Source: Sclerodactyla briareus
Lineage: Eukaryota > Echinodermata > Holothuroidea > Dendrochirotida > Sclerodactylidae
Direction: 5' to 3'
NCBI GenBank assembly: GCA_026419785.1
Contig: JAODTK010005541.1
Span: 124,001-188,000 of the forward strand
Length of the DNA stretch: 64,000 nucleotides
Position 1 is the stretch's first letter. Each line of letters opens with the position of its first letter. The notes beneath the pieces are model-generated. The model was not told the DNA's origin, searched no databases, and saw nothing but the letters and a program-made list of their open reading frames with translations. The position numbers were made by a program, and so were the translations under genes. This document shows, piece by piece, positions 34,747 through 46,148 of this stretch.

Positions 34747-37069
34747 CAGTCATAGGCCATTCAAGGCATTGTTCAATCGAGTGAAATCAAGATTCCCCAA
34801 AAATATTCGCCTAGCGTGCTGTAGTATTTCGTTGTCAGTGCTGTACGTGAACGGCATTGGAATTTGGCAACCTTCTGAATTAAAGTTGGTAATTCTATAT
34901 TTCTTACATGGTTCGCTGATTCCCACGATGGGCTTGCGTTGTCGGGAGAGGCCAGCCCATTCTTGCGCACCTCTCTGTTATCGTCGTGATTCAAACAGAG
35001 TTGTCATGTCATCATCCCGCACTGCAGACTCTGTTTTCCCCTATTGTGGATTACCCCAGACCCTCCGTTGAAAAAAAAAAAAACCAGTTGACAGATTTTT
35101 CTGGGGCTGGTGAATCACGGTAAATCACAACACAACAGGGACTTCAGCCGTGACCACAACGAACAGATTTCCCCACCACCTGACTTTGAGGGCACAGTTA
35201 CTCGTTGGTGGTAGCTGAAGAAGCTGCTCAAGATTCGCAATACTCCGGCGTGCCTGGGGACCGATCGTCCAGCAAAAATGGGGGGTTTGATTCCGCTCGC
35301 TTTTTTTATTGTCTCGTTTATTTGTTATACCCTCACAGTCCAGTACACCAATAAGTCCACTCGGTTTATAAATTCTTTTTTAGTGTTTACTTTTAGAAAC
35401 ACGGTATTTAAGGTTGTCACTAACATTTGAATATGAAGGGACCTCTCACGGCGAAGAAGTTCCCATTGACTTTCATTTCCTACAGTAAATGTTTGTCTTC
35501 CGAGTTTATCGTTCCACACCACCACACTAATTGGGCACTTCACGTTTACGATCATCAGTATACGTTCCAGAAATATAATTCTTCCAAGTAGGTCATACAT
35601 CGTAAAGTGGGGCAATTATTTCAACGTTAACTGAAATATGTCCCGCTGTGCCCTACAATATAAATCATATAGCACATTGAATCTAGCGATCTGGATTCAA
35701 GAACTATAATTCCGCATCGGGAAATATCTTGCCATTCATAATAATAATTCAGGTGACTTTCCCTGCGGGACGTGTACACTCGCGAAATAGCAGTGACCAA
35801 AGAACAGCCTCGATAAGGTGAAACGCAATGAAGGTAATTGACGTAACATGGTCGCTGGGAGGCAGCTGATGGAGTGCAATGCGACTTTACATGAACCGCC
35901 GCGACGAAGAGAACTGCCTCACAAGTCAATACAATATACGAATACATCCTGATATCGTGGGCGTTTTTCTCATCGTGGCGTCTCTCAAATAGACAAATAT
36001 TACCGTTTCCTTCCTCAGGTGTTAAACGCTAGCTGATATTACCTCTTTAACGGGAGCTATCTAACCATGCCGACTAACCTCCAATCCTAACCTTTTTTTC
36101 ACCCAATCCAAACGACTCATTTTGGGCGGTTGTAAGACATCTCTCCAACATCCAAATCCGTTGAGACGATCCCTGGCTGCTAGCACTTGTTGAAGTTCCC
36201 GTGTGAAGTTTTTTTGTTGTGATTTGTCTCGGAGGGGCTTGGTTTTTTTGGAGGGCACTTAAGTGCCCGACCAATTCTGTGAGGTAGGGTAGGAGCTGGT
36301 GAGGTCCTTAAAACCTCGACTCCCGGTCACTACCTGGAAACCATCGTGATGAGAGTGTGACCGGCTAAGGCTCGCTTATATGTGAAATTACTTGACGTAG
36401 AATCGGTCAGTGATAGAGCATGCAGGCCTGACAGCTAATAGAAAAAATCTCTATATTAATAAAATCTACAGGAATACATAGTTAGGGGAGCTTGATAGAA
36501 TGAATGAGTATTTGATAATATTTATCCATAAACATCTGTCCGCTCCATCCTAAAGTCTTACTTATCCTCACCAAACTGTAACATACGAGACCATAATAAT
36601 AAAAACACCTATTTTCTCGCCGTATTCACCAGAATAGCTTGGATATTTCAGCGACCTTGGGTGGTGTGCCTCATAATGGCTATTGGTATATAGTAATGGT
36701 TCCGCCTATATGGTAAAGGAGAACGGCATATCTCAAAAGTGGTAAGCTCCTGGTCGGACGAGTTTTACCCCTTTTTTTATTATATTTTTGCATGACCAGT
36801 TTTCCTTTCCCATAGCTATTCATTTTCAGTAAAACCTTGCAAAAAGGTATTGTGTCCGGATGATTGGGAGGGGAGCGATGTTTCTCCTATTTGCAAGAAA
36901 TCAATCTGTCTCTTCCTGTAACAGTCTCACCAGTGTTTGTATGCAACGGTGTTGGAATCCATAATTCGGGAATCATATAGTCCGATTTTCTAATGCGTAT
37001 AGTCTATTTGAGGATCTCAAATGGTTTTTATGACTTATCTCTTGGAAATTCATGGACATGTATAGTGCA
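34747..37069. other. No gene recognised
   Basis: About 2.3 kb in which open frames of 60-105 codons on both strands (for example 34769-35071, 35325-35615 and 35627-35947) show no family resemblance. No convincing acceptor-exon-donor structure was found, and no RNA gene was seen. Confidence 0.35.
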
Positions 37070-37187
37070 GGCTGACATGCGGCCGTGCTGTTGATATAAT
37101 TTCCCTAGACTTCCAGAAAGGACAGGTTTCTCATGAGCGTCTCTTGCTCAAATTGAACAGTTTTGGCATGAGGGGATGTCACCCGAA

Positions 37188-37225
<38 letters not shown>

Positions 37226-37560
37226 GGTGGTTCGTCGGTATCTTTTCAATAGGAACACCAGTTGCCATCATTTCTTTCTTCCCCTTGCTAAAGGTCCCAG
37301 TGGTGTTCCCCAAGTTTCGGTTATTGGGGCCATTACTTTTTCTGGAGTATATTGAAGATCTTGAAGATTCGGTGCATTCTGGAGTTACGTCTGTGAACGA
37401 TACCAAGTTTATGACGGGAGTTTGCTTTCAACAAAATGTGCAATTGTTCAAGGGATCTTGATACAACTTCAAATGGTCTTTTGTCAAGCCGATAAGGTGG
37501 CAAGTTATGCAGTTGGTTTCTACAATCGCAACGCTTCTTTCAAGTTAAATGGGGAAATTG
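37070..37560 (+). mobile_element. LINE fragment: reverse transcriptase palm, interrupted by poly-G
   Basis: At 37090-37170 one frame reads AVDIISLDFQKGQVSHERLL then KLNSFGM, the RT block corresponding to the family's 'LDFQKAFDKVPH..LL.KL'. After a pure G tract (37188-37224), SGVPQVSVIG and then, one frame over, LGPLLFLEYIEDLEDSVHSG match '[21 protein letters not shown]'. The catalytic FADD box is degenerate (SVNDTKF). A trailing piece (QQNVQLFKGS) follows. The deviations show that the copy is inactive. Confidence 0.7.
37188..37224. repeat. Uninterrupted 37-bp poly-G tract
   Basis: Pure G run inside the LINE reverse transcriptase fragment. Such runs are prone to length error in sequencing and can form quadruplex structures. 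Confidence 0.9.
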
Positions 37561-37562
37561 AC

Positions 37563-37567
37563 TATAT

Positions 37568-37599
<32 letters not shown>

Positions 37600-37627
37600 C
37601 TATATATATATATAGATATATATATAT

Positions 37628-37671
<44 letters not shown>

Positions 37672-37680
37672 ATATAGATA
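37563..37680. repeat. (TA)n microsatellite
   Basis: About 120 bp of alternating TA with rare C or G interruptions, located between two convergent LINE fragments. Confidence 0.9.
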
Positions 37681-38830
37681 GATTGATGATTGATTGATTG
37701 ATTGATTGATGGCTTCCGTTTATTGTCCTTTTCAAGGAAATTCTTTATGCACTGGATGTTACATTATATTTAACACAGCAAACAACGGAAAAGAATGTTT
37801 TACTTAAACGTTACAGTAAAACTGAAAACATAACAAATCATCTGGTACCTTTGCTGTTAAATAATGTAAGAATCGGAACAAAAGATTGCCTGGACCGAAC
37901 TTCCTACCGATGGAACACACAAACGCACCCCAGAACTGTTTATAATTATAATATGTGTAGAAGGGTGCGTAGTACTTTCATTATTGTCCATGATTTTGGA
38001 CAGCGTTCTCTCCTTGTATATGCTTTCCTCTTTTTGGTAATTGCTGACCAATCATCCCTCACTGCTTTGGCGAGACGCTCAATTTTTGCTTTGTTTTGTG
38101 TCAGGTTATTGATAACAAATTAAATTAAACGTGAGTGCATCAGATTGGATTACCGTTTGTAAAATAGAACTATCATGTTTTTGTCCAAGATGAGCTTTTT
38201 CAGCTGCCGAACAAAATACAGCTTTGGTGTTGCTTTCTTTTGTGTTGCAATTGTATTGATTGACCAATCAAAATGTGCGATCCGGGTACCCAAGACTTAT
38301 ACTCAGACACTTGCTCAACGACATTGCCGTGGATAATAACAGGACAGACTCAGGTTTCTTTCTTCTAACTCCATTAATACCTCTTGTTTTTGTAACATTT
38401 AGTTGTAGAAAATTTAATCACACCATCTAACGAACCCATTAATAGCTGGAGAGTAACTAACCAGTAACTCCATCCCTGCAAGATCGCCCGTAATCACTGT
38501 GTCGCTGCTATTTTATAATTGACAATTTTTCATTCCTGCTTTACACAGTCACTGGTATATAACGAAAACAGAAAAAAAAATTGCGATAACACACACCCTT
38601 GTGGACACCAATGCTCAACACGAGTATCAAAATAGTTTAACCCACCTTGACCCGTTGTGGCCTCTGTGAGAGAAAGTCATTGGATAATCCTTATTAAATA
38701 AGGATTTACCTTTCATATTTCCTAGTTTCTGAACCAGAACATGCGGAACAAGTGTGTTAAAGGCACTAGAAAATCTCTGAAGGTTGACCTTACATAAGTT
38801 TGGTTTGTCCAGTGTGCGAGCGCATTGTGC
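37681..38830 (-). mobile_element. LINE fragment (CR1/L2-like), RT domain to 3' end with (TCAA)n tail
   Basis: Read on the minus strand, ordered pieces of an RT ORF appear across frameshifts: FSSAFNTLVPHVLVQKL near 38750, a CVLSQFFFLFSLYTSDC stretch near 38560 (family 'GCVLSP.LF.LYTNDC'), a KCYKNKR piece, a LYFLRQLKKLILDKN stretch near 38200, then AKIERLAKAV. The last recognisable piece (RFLHYL, near 37830) resembles the conserved C terminus. The element closes with a TCAA tetranucleotide tail (plus strand GATTGATTGATT, 37681-37711), typical of CR1/L2-type 3' ends. It is dead: stops and frameshifts are throughout. Confidence 0.7.
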
Positions 38831-38844
38831 AGATAAATAGCTAT

Positions 38845-38881
38845 AATATTATATTATATATATATATAATATATATATATA

Positions 38882-38915
<34 letters not shown>

Positions 38916-38930
38916 TATATATATATAGTA

Positions 38931-38964
<34 letters not shown>

Positions 38965-38980
38965 GATATATATATATATT
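38845..38980. repeat. (TA)n microsatellite
   Basis: Alternating TA with occasional TC or AA interruptions, just beyond the 5' side of the minus-strand LINE fragment. Confidence 0.9.
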
Positions 38981-39594
38981 AAGCATTTGTAATTTACACA
39001 TGAAACACCAACGCATGAGGCGGTACAACCAGTCATGCTTCAACGCGGAGATTTCCTAGTTCGATAGAATCAACAGACCGTAGATGTGTTCACTACACAG
39101 CCTAGTGTAAAAGAACCCAGAAAACAAATATTCCTCATAGACACTCTGTGGTGCAATCTGATACATGAGTAGTGAGGATATGTTCATGCTTCAGCAGTTC
39201 GCCCAACTGTCATAAAGAGACACAGCTCTTTTTTTCTCCGGATGACACCGATAAAGGCCCACAGAACCCCTCAACAAATAAGAACCATAAACCATAAACA
39301 AGACTATTGCGGCGATTTCAGCCATGCAGTGTTTACGGCAGTTGGCAAGCATAGTGACTGCTGTTCTGTTTTATTTTTTCACCATGTACTCTCTGGACCT
39401 TTGGCAGCAATCATGATTGGTTGATGGGTAGCTATTTGAGCTTATTACATCAGTCAGGGAGGTACACCCTCACATATCTCGCACTGAGTTACACGATACA
39501 GTAGCAGGCCTCTTTTGTGTCTCCCTTAACGACAATTAGGGGAAAACAAACTACACCCTGAACAGAGATGTCCGTGATTTCGAATACACAATCT
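38981..39594. other. No gene recognised
   Basis: Non-coding stretch between the TA block and the minisatellite. I see no HYR-like exon here. Confidence 0.4.
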
Positions 39595-39945
39595 GTTACA
39601 TGGACGAAATGTAATAGACGGATGAACCCTATCGTCCCCTACCTTTTTGGTTGGTTCCTGAAACGAATGTAATAGTGATAAATCCTATGGAGGCTATCGA
39701 GCTTCTCCTTCGTTTTGGTTGGTCTCCTGGACGTGATGTACGATAGGGATAAATCATATGGTAGGCTATCTGAAATGCCCTACTTTTGTGGTTGTTCATG
39801 GACGAAACGTAATATCCAGATAACTTTTATGGTAGGCCTATCGACCTTCCCTACTTCTTGGTTGGTTCCTGGACGTAATGTAATATAAGGATAACCATAT
39901 GGGTGGCTATCGACCTTTTTGGTTGGTTCCAGAACCCTGAATGAC
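39595..39945. repeat. Minisatellite, ~75-bp unit, about four to five copies
   Basis: Units share GGTTGGTTCCTGGACG(A/T)AATGTAATA, GGATAAATC(C)TATGG and GGCTATCGACCTTCCCTAC-like blocks. The array ends about 60 bp before the first recognisable HYR exon. Confidence 0.75.
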
Positions 39946-40008
39946 GAGGCCCTTTGTCCAGCGTACCTGATAGTCGTGACTATTCTCTAAACTAACCTTT
40001 CCATTTCG

Positions 40009-40230
40009 TTACCCCCGTGCATTTCGAGATGTCCAGCCCGATATTTCGTCGGGTCCGACGACAATTCGACAGTGACAGTCACGTGGGATGATCCCGAATG
40101 CGGACTAGCCCACAGTCCACCCATATCCAGGGCTCAGAATTCGACTCAGGGTTACACACAGTTATCTACACATTCGGTCCTGGGGAGACCAATCCGACAC
40201 GAGGTGTTGTTCGTCGACTTTTCGTCTCTG
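40009..40230 (+). CDS. HYR-domain exon 1 of a membrane protein gene
   Basis: One frame reads PPCISRCPARYFVGSDDNS and then TVTVTWDDPECG, the front half of a hyalin-repeat (HYR) domain ('P.I..CP..I.V......V.V.W..P'). The adjacent frame carries the back half, GSEFDSGLHTVIYTF, matching 'S...G..F..G...V.YT'. A one-base frameshift around 40140 separates them. The donor (G|GTAGTA) is in phase 1, as in the later HYR exons. The acceptor is not clean: TTTCCATTTCG lacks the A of an AG, so the start is approximate. HYR modules are extracellular, immunoglobulin-like folds used in adhesion proteins. More 5' exons are expected but were not found upstream in this window. Confidence 0.5.
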
Positions 40231-40283
40231 GTAGTACTACATTAAGGGAAGCTCAAGCCAGCTCATCCCATCATCTACGTGGG

Positions 40284-40420
40284 CAGAGGTGTGGAAATCA
40301 CTAAAATCTGTCAAGTCAAGTCACATCACCAAATATGTTGTAATCAAGTCATTTCATACACTCAATGGAAGCAAGTCACTTGATCAAGGCAGTCACCACC
40401 ATTTTTCAACCTCGAGTTTC
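40284..40420 (+). repeat. GACTTG-type repeat element, copy 3 (in intron)
   Basis: Starts GCAGAGGTGTGGAAATCAC, continues with AAGTCAAGTCAC words and closes with AGTCACCACCAT, a degraded inverse of the start. About 135 bp, same class as the copies at 9688 and 13195. It lies just after the HYR exon at 40.0-40.2 kb. Confidence 0.45.
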
Positions 40421-41489
40421 ATGCCGACTTGTCCCCCTTCCTCTGTCGGTAGCCAATAATCGATCGTCGCATTTAAGCCGCTAAAACTTACAATTTGGGA
40501 GTCCGCACATTTAACGTTGCGGTTTTCTTTCTGTGCGTACATCCATCCACGGCTCCGAACAAGCACAATGTGTCAAGGTGTGCGACAGGCACACGAGAAG
40601 GCTCATACTCTTATAAGTGCCCACCCTACTATTTTGCTGCTTAAGGATCGTATTAACTTAAAAAAACAAGAATTATTTTACATCTCTAATCTGCTGTATA
40701 ACTAGATATTTTTAATATCTGTCTAAAGGTTAACACTTATTTCTGCTCCACGATATATAGGAATGCGCAAGTATGTTGGCTTCACGACCGTCCGGCATAA
40801 CCTTGGTCACGCCATAATTCGTACCCAGTGGGTACGTAGGGGTCACCTTCTGTATGATTGTTTAATAAGGTTACTGTGTATACGTGGATGACAAAGGTCT
40901 CAGTTGAATCGCAAATATCACTGCACACTCGCCTGTACGAAACGGTTCATCATGTCATCTTCCATTTTTTTTTGATGCTGCAGTCCCCTTCATCAACGAA
41001 CGTCTTCTTCCTGGAAGTATATAGGTATACTGTCCACCATCGTTTCAGGAAAGAAAGTTTAGCCGAAAAAAAATGAGCGGAAGAGAGAGAGAGAGTCGAC
41101 CATACTTTGGACAAGCAATAGGCGAACATATACAGAAAGATCCTGAATGTCTACTGCTATTCGAGAAAACGACCCAAATTTTTCGTGCTTTATGCATCTG
41201 GGTCTTGTTGCGAAGCTGTTTTCTTCATCAAAACTGTTTTTATTGAAATTCGCCAGCAATTGCAGATTGAAACAACCCTACCTTAAAGCCTACAGTAGTA
41301 GGGCCTTTGTGCCAATGAGCTAGGGGTACGAATGCGTATATTACGGTGCGTTTCGGTTACGCTATAGTTGTAGCAGTACAAAAACTCCTAGCTTATCACT
41401 CGTCCCATCATGCAACTAAATTGTTCACGTAACACAAGTATCTAGTTGTTTGACCTCGGCTTGTCGGGTTTTGTATTTCTTTATCACAG

Positions 41490-41572
41490 GACGGAATTCG
41501 ACCTTTGTACCCAAACCCTGCGACCAAGGAGAAGTATGCGTGGCCAAAAGGACCACTACATCTGCTACAGAC
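41490..41572 (+). CDS. Candidate exon of the HYR gene
   Basis: An acceptor TTTCTTTATCACAG| and a strong donor |GTGAGT bound 83 bp that are open throughout in the phase-1 frame. The frame encodes a segment including FVPKPCDQGEVCVAK and then a Thr/Ser-rich end. One extra base would make it a symmetrical phase 1-1 exon like its neighbours. No domain is recognised; the two cysteines would fit an extracellular linker or a fragment of an EGF-like module. It is supported only by splice sites, an open frame, strand and position between HYR exons. Confidence 0.3.
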
Positions 41573-42032
41573 GTGAGTACTAGGATAGCAGTTGTGTGAA
41601 ACGGAACTTATGATGAAAATTGCTAAATCAGCCATTGAAATTCGTAGAATATTAAATTTCTCCCTTCATTCTTCGGTTCACCCAGCCCCGTGAGTTCACG
41701 GATTAGAATCACCCAACCATATAGATCACTTCGTCGATCTCAATGCTGTTGAGGAGGACATCATGGTTTGAAGTGGTCGACATACTTCATGGCTAATAAA
41801 GGACTCAATTAGTGCATTTGTGGTTCGTTCCGCCTAACTCACCAACTACTTACTCACTCGTCAGTCCCTCAACGCCACATACAGATCAACTACTAATATT
41901 TCCCTGCCAATTTGCCTATCGTTACTTCAACAACGAATGACTCCCTCCTTTATCGGGTGGAGTATGTCGAGCGTGTCCCCTCTGGTCGAAACTCGCTGTT
42001 ATTTCTAGGAGGTACTGAATAACTCACATAAT

Positions 42033-42035
<3 letters not shown>

Positions 42036-42089
<54 letters not shown>

Positions 42090-42133
42090 TATTATTATTA
42101 TTATTTTTTTTATTTTTTTTATTTTTTTTATTT
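42036..42133. repeat. (ATT)n microsatellite grading into T-rich tract
   Basis: ATT triplets, then TTTTTTTA-type repeats. Confidence 0.9.
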
Positions 42134-42554
42134 ATCAATTTTTATATAATAACTAAAAACAAATTTTTTTGGGGGGGGCGTGGGCCGGTTGCCCCCTTGA
42201 TACGGCACCGAGAGCAAGTCGTAGCCAACTCATGGCATTAATTAAAAAACGTTCACTCCCACAATTATCTTGTCCGAGTTCGAAACGACAGCTGAACCCC
42301 CCCCCCCCACCGTCCTGATGTGACAAAGGCTTATGCAGAATATACAACTACCACCATTCTGGCTTTCGTTTTTTCATCCGACAGAACACGCACGGCGCAC
42401 TTTGCTATTTCAATAGCATGATCAAGGACGACTACGAACCGGCCCGTAATTCGAAACTATGCACTTCCAGGGTTTCGCCTGCCTACGGTTTGTTGATATT
42501 AAAAACATAAGAGTGGCAGGGAGCTGTCAAATTAACCGATCGAGTCCGTTAGTC

Positions 42555-42792
42555 GTATGAGACCAAGTAGTTAGCACAATTGGTAGATTTTCGGCCTCCA
42601 CTCGAGATACCGGGGTCCGAGTTCCTTGTCGGGTCCTACTAAAGACTTAAGATGGTACCTGTTGCCTTCTCGCTGGGCGCTCAGCACCAGAGTTTGGCGA
42701 AGGGACCAGACGAGGGGTAGGCAATTTGCATGTCCGGCTGCTTTGTGACATTGCCCTAGCCCTTGACCTGGTTGAATTATTCGCAGCTGACA
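42555..42792 (+). mobile_element. tRNA-derived SINE, copy 1
   Basis: The head has an A-box-like TAGCACAATTGG (42572-42583) and a B-box-like GGTCCGAGTTCC (42614-42625), spaced as in an internal RNA polymerase III promoter. The tRNA-like part is degenerate and would not fold into a functional tRNA. After it comes a body ending TTCTCGCTGGGCGCTCAGCA, shared with the inverted copy at 50519-50632. It abuts the 3' tail of a minus-strand LINE. Confidence 0.6.
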
Positions 42793-43310
42793 CGATTTAT
42801 TCATTCATTCATTTTTGTATCTTCCTTCACATAATATATAAACATGGTACAGTCACCGGAGAGAGGGGGTCGGGTTGGGGGATTACATTAATCAATTTGT
42901 ACAATAGCAACTGAAGTGAACGGAAGTGAACTAAAAAGCCCTGGCTGCGAAGTCGATCCACTCCCGGGAATAAGAAGTACACGGTTACGTATATTCGACA
43001 AAAATCATTCTTTGTGTTTTCTCCACCCACTCCGCGCCCACCCCCCTCCCCTCCCCCCAATACAAAAAACTAACAACTTCGAGGATGCATTCTCACTCTC
43101 ACGAAAGTTTACTAGCAGGATACGAAGTACTTAGTCATACGTTTTCTCAAAGTGATGATAGTATTGCCGGATTTCATTTCATCCGGTAAACGATTCTTCC
43201 AAACTTGCGCAGATCTATATTTGAGGCTGTGTTTATATTTTGTCGTTCTCACATTACCAACTCGCACGTGTCTGTTGCATGCGTGTGTTGTAGCTGTGTA
43301 CATACTGATT
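42793..43310 (-). mobile_element. LINE fragment (CR1/L2-like): ORF2 C terminus, 3'UTR and (TGAA)n tail
   Basis: On the minus strand a 63-codon frame (43303-43112) reads HSLKYRSAQVWKNRLPDEMK followed by a KRMTKYF piece. This fits the end of many LINE ORF2 proteins ('FKYRG...WN.LP..IK....TFK..LK.YF'). About 300 bp of 3'UTR follows, then a TGAATGAATGAATAAA tail (plus-strand ATTCATTCATTC, about 42793-42815). This is a 5'-truncated, inactive insertion. Confidence 0.7.
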
Positions 43311-44203
43311 TAATACGTGAACGTTGTCAAAGCGAGATGGCCGAAGACCGTTTTTGATCGCGATTGCGCTGATGCTATATGTCAACGTTCATTGTAACAG
43401 AAGCAAACTGCGTTGTTTCCTCCCTCTACTTCCAGGTCCATCCAAATTCATAACTGTCGTCAACTGTAATCATCATGAAAGGTTACCGGGCTCCGTTGCA
43501 CCAAATTGGGTCGAACCATCGGCGTATACTTCTAGACCAACAGTTCCTCGAGCCAATACTACTATGGATCTCCGTTAGATGTGGCCGAGCATTCAGTCCA
43601 TTATACATTCCATGATGCGTTCGGGACAGTACATTCTGCTCCTTCATTATGTGTGGCCGAAGGTATCGGTATATTATTTATAGTTGGTCCCTAACAAATA
43701 TACTACCTCATAGAGTGACTGGATTAACCAAAGGCATGTGCCATATTAACATCTTTCGCCTGCTTAGTTTCTTGGAAAAGAATCGATTTGAAAAAGATGT
43801 TAACCTAGCAGCAGCCCGTTGCCAATAATAACTGCGATCATTGATGGAACTTTCCTTGCCCAAAAAAAAAAAAAAAAAATAACGGCGTGTAGATAGGTTC
43901 CCTAGTTGAAGGAACCAATAGTCAAATAGTCAAATTTGTATGCACTCTATATACATAAATAGTATACCACACATCCTTTTATGATGACAACTGAAATGTT
44001 CCTGTTAAGCATACCCCCATTTATACACAGATCCACTTTTCTATTTCGTACTTTAATTTGCGTGTCCAGAGATTACATCACGCACGACAGGACAAGGAAC
44101 ATTGACCTCATCTACCTCCGTGCTCAGTGTCCGTTCTTGACCCAAACGGACAGAGGGCATGGGAACCACGACTTTAAGACCGTTCTTTGTTCTTTGTTTC
44201 AAG
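43311..44203. other. Intronic non-coding sequence of the HYR gene
   Basis: No exon recognised. A poly-A run of about 19 bases (43861-43879) may be the tail of an old retroposon. The sequence just before 44204 is a plausible polypyrimidine/acceptor region. Confidence 0.4.
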
Positions 44204-44453
44204 ATACCGGGCCAGGTTTTGAGTATTGTCCTACGACATCCGCATATATTCCTTCGGAGGAGTAGCTCGGTAGATTGGCTGAACCAACGCTACAGGTCAA
44301 CGAATACCGGCAGCATGGTAACAATCACTCAGACACACAGCCCTGGACAGTTGTTCAGCGTCCCTTCTACCAGTCCTTGTAGAGTACACATTCAAGGACA
44401 CGCACAACTTCAAAGAAACGTCTGTTTCATTCATGGTTTCAACGATTACGAAG
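44204..44453 (+). CDS. HYR-domain exon 2
   Basis: Acceptor TTCTTTGTTTCAAG| is followed in phase 1 (split Asp codon) by DTGPGFEYCPTTSAYIPSEE, the HYR start pattern 'D..P.I.YCP'. One frame over comes SSSVDWLNQRYRS, then TQTHSPGQLFSVP (HYR 'S..PG..F..G'), and then, in another frame, VEYTFKDTHNF leading to VSFMVSTIT ('V.YT..D..N...C.F.V'). The donor is AAG|GTACTG. So all HYR landmarks appear in order but in three frames, with breaks near 44262 and 44365. The exon length, 250 bp, is one more than a multiple of three, which fits uncorrected indels. Confidence 0.5.
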
Positions 44454-45541
44454 GTACTGAGTAACATATCGGTAGCAATAATTACACTTGAAGTTGCACT
44501 ATTGCACGGTTTCCGTATTGTAATTATTGTAAGTTTTGATATTCAAATTCCTTCATCCTTAGCGTCGTCAAGGACCATCTTTCATTAGCTGTTTTAACAC
44601 CCGATCGTACCGAATATCGACCCCTAATGCCATACATTATTCCTTCCAAGTAGCATATAAAGCCAATTATTGCCGCATTTACGGCGACTCCGAAAGGTTG
44701 GTTTCCCATCTCACGACCGGCAATCAGCAACTGATCATCGGATGCCGCCAATTTAAAAAACATTTGACAATTAGCACATGCCATGTTTAGATAATAGAGT
44801 CCCGGTCGGAGTCAAGTTTTTTACCTGTGGGACGAAAAATATATTTCTATGTGGTGAAACTATATTAGGTTCGTCCACCATGGGATATCTGGTATTTTCA
44901 TAGGCCTACATATTCTGGCGTCATAATTAGCAAGAAACATAAGTAAGGTAGCTAAATGGGGACAATTATGGAGGAAGTATATCTCGTATTCACGCAATTG
45001 CTGTTTAATTTAGGAAGATTGCTATTGTTAGCTTAACGGCAGCGACCACAATTCTAACAATGTCCTGTAACACTAAGTTCCTACTCCAACGCTGCTGTAT
45101 GCCACTCGGCCACCAAGGAAAACCGACACACTGACCCTTCATAGCATTCGCAAGTTATCCGAATCTCAGCCAAGAATTTTCGAGCTGAGACCCCTCGGAG
45201 TTACCAGATAACCCATTACGTATACCTTAGGCAAGGGTAACAATTGACAATGACTCTTGACATTCCACATAAACACATTGTTATGTAATGTCTCTCAATT
45301 GTGTGATCACTCCCACAACTCGTAGCGCACCAACAGATAACACTACTCTAGCCAGAGTAACCCAACATTATGTTCACTTGTACTACTCGAGTGAATCCTG
45401 TGGATGCAAGCTATTCTCGTGGATGTGGCTTAGTAGTTCCAGTCCTTTTGCCTACAATGAAGTCATGTTCGGACAAGCATCAATTTACTGGCCAGCCGGA
45501 TGAGTGCTAGAACTTGACTATTGACTTGACGGTTTTACAAG

Positions 45542-45762
45542 ACATGCAGAGACCATGCACCTACCCCGATAATCTTGGAAAGTATGTTCGAGCGATCGCA
45601 TGGTCGTGGTTGTACTCAGGTTCCTCCCTGGTCTCCAACTATCACCTAGGTGGAGCGTATCACGAAATAAAGTACATTCCGAAAGACAAACCATTGTCGA
45701 TTAACCTAACCCGACCCCTCTCCCTCACTGCTTTTGGATCCATTATATGTGACTTCCATTAG
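45542..45762 (+). CDS. HYR-domain exon 3
   Basis: The acceptor GTTTTACAAG| restores a phase-1 Asp and opens with DMQRPCTYPDNLGKYVRAIA, then WSW. The next segment LVSNYHLGGAYHEIKYI matches the HYR pattern 'SN..G..F..G...V.Y'. The exon ends ICDFH before AG|GTTGAG, where a cysteine two residues before Phe is the usual last HYR cysteine ('C.F.V'). The frame is open from the acceptor to a stop (TAG) that overlaps the donor. A single missing base near the end would remove that stop and give the expected phase. Confidence 0.5.
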
Positions 45763-46077
45763 GTTGAGGAACTTCGGGCTAAGTAGACAGTCCGAGCATG
45801 TTTGTTCCGATATCAACTGCAACAGTACAATGAACGCCTTGGCCCGAAGCCGTATATAGAAGAAACAACATTCATTACATTGCAACTGCAGTGTACCCTC
45901 AAGAGGACAACCAACTCTCGGGAGCGCCATGTCTACCAACAGGTTTCTCCCTGTTACCTACACCTTGTGGTACTTTGAATACAAAACTCGATAGACCCTG
46001 TGGAATTTTGTTCATCGCTTACGGAACTCAGCTGGTATGTTACTGGTGACCTAACAAGACAAATCAGTTCACGCTCA

Positions 46078-46148
46078 GAATGTATGTTTATGTATTTATG
46101 TATGTTGATGTATGTATGTATGTCTGTAGTATTTATGTATGTAATGTG
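46078..46148. repeat. (TATG)n-like microsatellite
   Basis: Imperfect TATG/TGTA tetranucleotide repeats in the intron between HYR exons 3 and 4. Confidence 0.8.

Noticed and set aside
36061..36274. Lysine/arginine-rich minus-strand frame
   Set aside because: Short, two overlapping frames are equally open, and there is no family match or splice support.
42561..42640. Possible tRNA gene
   Set aside because: A- and B-box-like motifs are present, but the acceptor stem does not pair and the sequence continues into a SINE body.
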